Shown here: positions 61,680 to 64,000 of the stretch, one piece after another
How the letters are laid out: each line of letters opens with the position of its first letter
How positions within the stretch are numbered: position 1 is the stretch's first letter
Origin: Sphingomonas sp.
GTDB taxonomy: Bacteria > Pseudomonadota > Alphaproteobacteria > Sphingomonadales > Sphingomonadaceae
Reading direction: 5' to 3'
Length of the DNA stretch: 64,000 nucleotides
Assembly: GCA_017849555.1 (NCBI GenBank)
Contig: JAFIGU010000087.1
Coordinates: 1 to 64,000, forward strand
Program-made: the position numbers and the translations under genes
The notes under the pieces: generated by a model
What the model saw: the letters and a program-made list of their open reading frames with translations, nothing else
Databases searched by the model: none
Told to the model about the DNA's origin: nothing

Positions 61680-62588
61680 ATGGCCGCGCGCGCGCCGCAC
61701 GGCACCAACCAGCCGCCGAAGATCATCTACAAGAAGGTCTATATCGAAGGGCATGGCGGGCATCACGGCGGCGCGTGGAAGGTCGCCTATGCCGATTTCG
61801 TCACCGCGATGATGGCCTTCTTCCTGCTGCTGTGGCTGCTCGGCGCGACGACCGAGAAGCAGCGCAAGGGCATCGCCGATTATTTCGCGCCGACCCTGCT
61901 CGATACCAAGTCGCTCGGCGTCGGCGGATCGGGGATCCTCGGCGGCAAATCGATCCTCAGCAAGGAGCAGACCGGCCCCGATGTCGGCAATTCGCGGCTG
62001 CCGACGGTCGCCGCGAAGATCCAGAGCGAATCGGGCGGGCGGCAGGAGGGCGCGGGCAAGAAGGGATCGCTGCGCAGCCCCGACGCGATCGCGGCGGAGG
62101 ATCGGCGCAACTTCGCCGAATTGAAGCGCAAGGTGATGGAACGGATCGCCTCGCGCGCCGATCTCGCCAAATTGTCGCGGCATATCCGCTTCGTGATGAC
62201 CCCGGACGGGATGCGGATCGATCTCATCGACGACGCCAATTATTCGATGTTCGCGCTCGGCACGACGGTGCTCGAACCCGCCGCGTCCGAGCTGATCGGG
62301 ATGGTCGGCGACAGCATCGCCAAGACGAGCAACCCGATCATGATCCGCGGGCACACCGATTCGGTGCCCTATGGCGATCCGCGCGCGATGAACAATTGGA
62401 CGCTCGCCACCGGCCGCGCCGAGGCGACCCGCCGCCGGCTGGCGCAGGCGAACATCCCCGAGGCACGCTTCAACCGCATCGAGGGCGTGGCGGACCGCGA
62501 ACCGATGATCGCCGACAACCCTGCCGATCCGCGCAACCGCCGCGTCGCGATCACGTTGCTCTATCGCGAGGGCACGTTCGGACGCTGA
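61680..62588 (+). CDS. motB: Flagellar stator subunit MotB
   Basis: A 302-residue MotB. The transmembrane helix contains the proton-binding D39 (GAWKVAYADFVTAMMAFFLL), and the C-terminal OmpA domain binds peptidoglycan (IMIRGHTDSVPYGDPRAMNN ... NRRVAITLLYREG). It starts directly after the motA stop. Confidence 0.96.
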   Translation: MAARAPHGTNQPPKIIYKKVYIEGHGGHHGGAWKVAYADFVTAMMAFFLLLWLLGATTEKQRKGIADYFAPTLLDTKSLGVGGSGILGGKSILSKEQTGPDVGNSRLPTVAAKIQSESGGRQEGAGKKGSLRSPDAIAAEDRRNFAELKRKVMERIASRADLAKLSRHIRFVMTPDGMRIDLIDDANYSMFALGTTVLEPAASELIGMVGDSIAKTSNPIMIRGHTDSVPYGDPRAMNNWTLATGRAEATRRRLAQANIPEARFNRIEGVADREPMIADNPADPRNRRVAITLLYREGTFGR

Positions 62589-62610
62589 CAGCGGACCGGG
62601 TGATCTGTTT

Positions 62611-62693
62611 CCGTTCGCTCTGAGCTTGTCGAAGGGCTGCACTTCTTTCCTCGGAAGAAAAGTGCAGGGCTTCGACAGGCTCAGCCCGAACGG
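62611..62693. repeat. Palindromic repeat downstream of motB
   Basis: A member of the 24887-24965 family (ccgttcgctctgagcttgtc ... ggctcagcccgaacgg), with a second inner dyad gcacttctttcctcggaaga. It closes the flagellar region. Confidence 0.85.
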
Positions 62694-62801
62694 GGATGGG
62701 TGATCGCGCCTTAACCCAGCACCCGCCGATCCTTCCGCCCCCCATCTGGCAATCGCCGCGAAACCCGTTATCCGGCTCCGCAACAGCGAAGGAGTCACGT
62801 G

Positions 62802-63671
62802 ATGCAAGCGGTTGGTGTGATCGGTGCGGGGCAGATGGGGGCGGGGATCGCCCAGGTTTCCGCGCAGGCAGGCTATCGCTTGCTGCTCGCCGATGTCGAT
62901 AAGGCGCGGGCCGAGGCAGGCAAGGCGGGGATCGCCAGGCGGCTCGCGCGCGATGTCGAAAAGGGCAAGATCGACGCCGCCACGCGCGATCAGTTGCTCG
63001 ATCGGATCGAGCCGGTCGACAGCGTCGCCGCAATGGCGCCGGCGGGGTTGGTGGTCGAAGCCGCGACCGAGCGCGAGGAAATCAAGCGCGCGATCTTCGC
63101 CGAGGTCGGCAAGGTGCTCGCCGCCGATGCGGTGCTCGCGTCGAACACCTCGTCGATCCCGATCACCCGGCTGGCGCAGGCCGCGCCCGATGCGTCGCGC
63201 TTCATCGGGGTGCATTTCTTCAACCCGGTGCCGGTGATGGGGCTGATCGAGGTGATCCGTGGGCTCGCCACCACCGATGCGACGGTCAAGCGGGTCGAGG
63301 ATTATGCCGTCGCGCTCGGCAAGCAGGTGGTCCACGCCAATGACGCGCCGGGGTTCATCGTCAACCGCGTGCTGATGCCGATGCTCAACGAGGCGTGCTT
63401 CGCGTTGGGCGAGGGGGTCGCGACGATCCGCGACATCGATCTCGCCTGTCAGCTCGGGCTCAACCACCCGATGGGGCCGCTGACCCTCGCCGATTTCATC
63501 GGGCTCGATACCTGCCTGGAGATCACCCGCGTGCTCCACGAGGGCACCGGCGACCCGAAATTCCGCCCCGCGCCGTTGCTGGTGAAATATGTCGAGGCCG
63601 GCTGGTACGGCCGCAAGACCGGGCGCGGCTTCTACGATTATTCGGGCGAGGTCCCCGTCCCGACGCGGTGA
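62802..63671 (+). CDS. 3-hydroxybutyryl-CoA dehydrogenase family protein
   Basis: A 289-residue NAD-dependent 3-hydroxyacyl-CoA dehydrogenase. The Rossmann motif GAGQMGAG is at residues 7-14, and the C-terminal domain contains [20 protein letters not shown] and [15 protein letters not shown]. It interconverts 3-hydroxyacyl- and 3-oxoacyl-CoA, in fatty acid or butanoate/PHB metabolism. GAAGGAG lies 8 bases before the ATG; an adjacent GTG at 62799 is possible. Confidence 0.9.
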   Translation: MQAVGVIGAGQMGAGIAQVSAQAGYRLLLADVDKARAEAGKAGIARRLARDVEKGKIDAATRDQLLDRIEPVDSVAAMAPAGLVVEAATEREEIKRAIFAEVGKVLAADAVLASNTSSIPITRLAQAAPDASRFIGVHFFNPVPVMGLIEVIRGLATTDATVKRVEDYAVALGKQVVHANDAPGFIVNRVLMPMLNEACFALGEGVATIRDIDLACQLGLNHPMGPLTLADFIGLDTCLEITRVLHEGTGDPKFRPAPLLVKYVEAGWYGRKTGRGFYDYSGEVPVPTR

Positions 63672-63678
63672 GCCTCTT

Positions 63679-63706
63679 AAGCCCCTCCCCTGAAAGGGAG
63701 GGGCTT
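63679..63706. terminator. Bidirectional terminator between convergent genes
   Basis: AAGCCCCTCCC (63679-63689) pairs with GGGAGGGGCTT (63696-63706) around a 6-base loop. Short A and T runs lie on either side, so it can stop both the dehydrogenase and rdgB transcripts. Confidence 0.75.
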
Positions 63707-63711
63707 TAAGG

Positions 63712-64000
63712 TCAGAAAACCGCGCGCACCAATTGCCGGAACGCGTCCGCCCGGTGGCTGATCGCGTGTTTGCGGGCCTGATCCATCTCGCCGAACGTCT
63801 CGGTTTCGCCGTTGGGGAGGAACATCGGGTCGTAGCCGAAGCCCTTGTCGCCGCGCGGCGGCCAGACAAGCGTGCCGTCGACCCGGCCTTCGAACCATTC
63901 GACATGCCCGTCGGGCCACGCCAGCGCCAGCGCGCAGACGAAATGCGCGTCGCGCGGCGGCGCGTCGAGCCGCGCGAGATTGTCCTCGATGCGGCGCATC
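63712..64000 (-). CDS. rdgB: RdgB/HAM1 non-canonical purine NTP pyrophosphatase (partial)
   Basis: The C-terminal 95 residues of RdgB, with [20 protein letters not shown] and the following [15 protein letters not shown], the family's substrate-binding signature. The enzyme hydrolyses dITP, dXTP and related nucleotides to monophosphates. The gene runs past the right edge of the window; the ATG at 63999 is internal, not the start. Confidence 0.93.
   Translation of the reverse strand, partial: MRRIEDNLARLDAPPRDAHFVCALALAWPDGHVEWFEGRVDGTLVWPPRGDKGFGYDPMFLPNGETETFGEMDQARKHAISHRADAFRQLVRAVF

Noticed and set aside
24887..62693. The seven gttcgccctgag hairpins as a CRISPR array or IS ends
   Set aside because: They are dispersed singly, have no spacers and flank no transposase; they are REP-like palindromes.
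60765..63905. Minus-strand 1046-residue open frame
   Set aside because: Antisense to motA, motB and the dehydrogenase; composition of a shadow.

Overview
The window looks like a sphingomonad (alphaproteobacterium, Sphingomonas-like) chromosome. The evidence is the high G+C content, the proteins themselves (a sphingomonad-style LuxI/PhyH pair, a 274-residue flagellin, an FlbD-like activator without a receiver domain), and the many interspersed palindromic repeats that sphingomonads carry, some of them read in frame inside genes. No rRNA, tRNA, CRISPR array, transposase or integrase was seen.

Positions 1-4900 hold what looks like the control end of an integrative and conjugative element (ICE). 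From left to right there is a truncated antirestriction gene (ardC-like), a small DUF2285 protein (QseM-like) divergent from a small Xre regulator (QseC-like), and a minus-strand run of luxR, luxI, phyH and a split DUF2285 activator. The two halves of that activator meet at TTT-CCC-TGA, where a +1 ribosomal slip would join them into one 237-residue protein. This parts list matches the TraR / TraI2 / FseA (frameshifted) / QseM-QseC circuit of the Mesorhizobium loti symbiosis island. It differs by having a dioxygenase gene inside the operon and all components within about 3.6 kb.

Positions 4988-16736 are accessory genes. A TetR - reductase - DoxX - hydrolase operon diverges from a rifampin-phosphotransferase homologue. 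The latter is followed by a secreted small protein, an S41-like peptidase, an EamA transporter and an S9 peptidase, and then a conserved coiled-coil protein of unknown function. A lone PD-(D/E)XK-like nuclease candidate follows on the minus strand (16936-18219).

Positions 18323-27000 read as an amino-acid scavenging locus. A MarR regulator, DUF969-DUF979 membrane pair, DUF2891 protein and secreted M20 amidohydrolase form one operon. It diverges from a fused HyuA-HyuB 5-oxoprolinase whose reading frame has absorbed two palindromic repeats. An HNH endonuclease gene follows.

Positions 27907-62588 are a nearly complete flagellar locus. A minus-strand block runs flbD-fliEFGHIJKLMNOPQR-flhB. fliD-fliS and fliC are separate units. 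Another minus-strand block holds pomA/pomB-like genes, flgA, flgM-flgN, a transglycosylase, flhA and fliA. The plus-strand block is flgBCDEFGHIJKL followed by motAB. Promoter motifs suggest a hierarchy. Sigma-54 motifs precede flgB, the pomA-like gene and the transglycosylase-flhA-fliA unit, with palindromic CCGGCAA/TTGCCGG sites (candidate FlbD sites) between the first two. A shared sigma-28 motif (TAAA-N15-GYCGTTTM) precedes fliC, fliD and flgM. Two stator sets are encoded, one MotAB-like and one short PomAB-like. flhF, flhG and chemotaxis genes are not in the window. The right end has a 3-hydroxyacyl-CoA dehydrogenase gene and the C-terminal part of rdgB, running out of the window.
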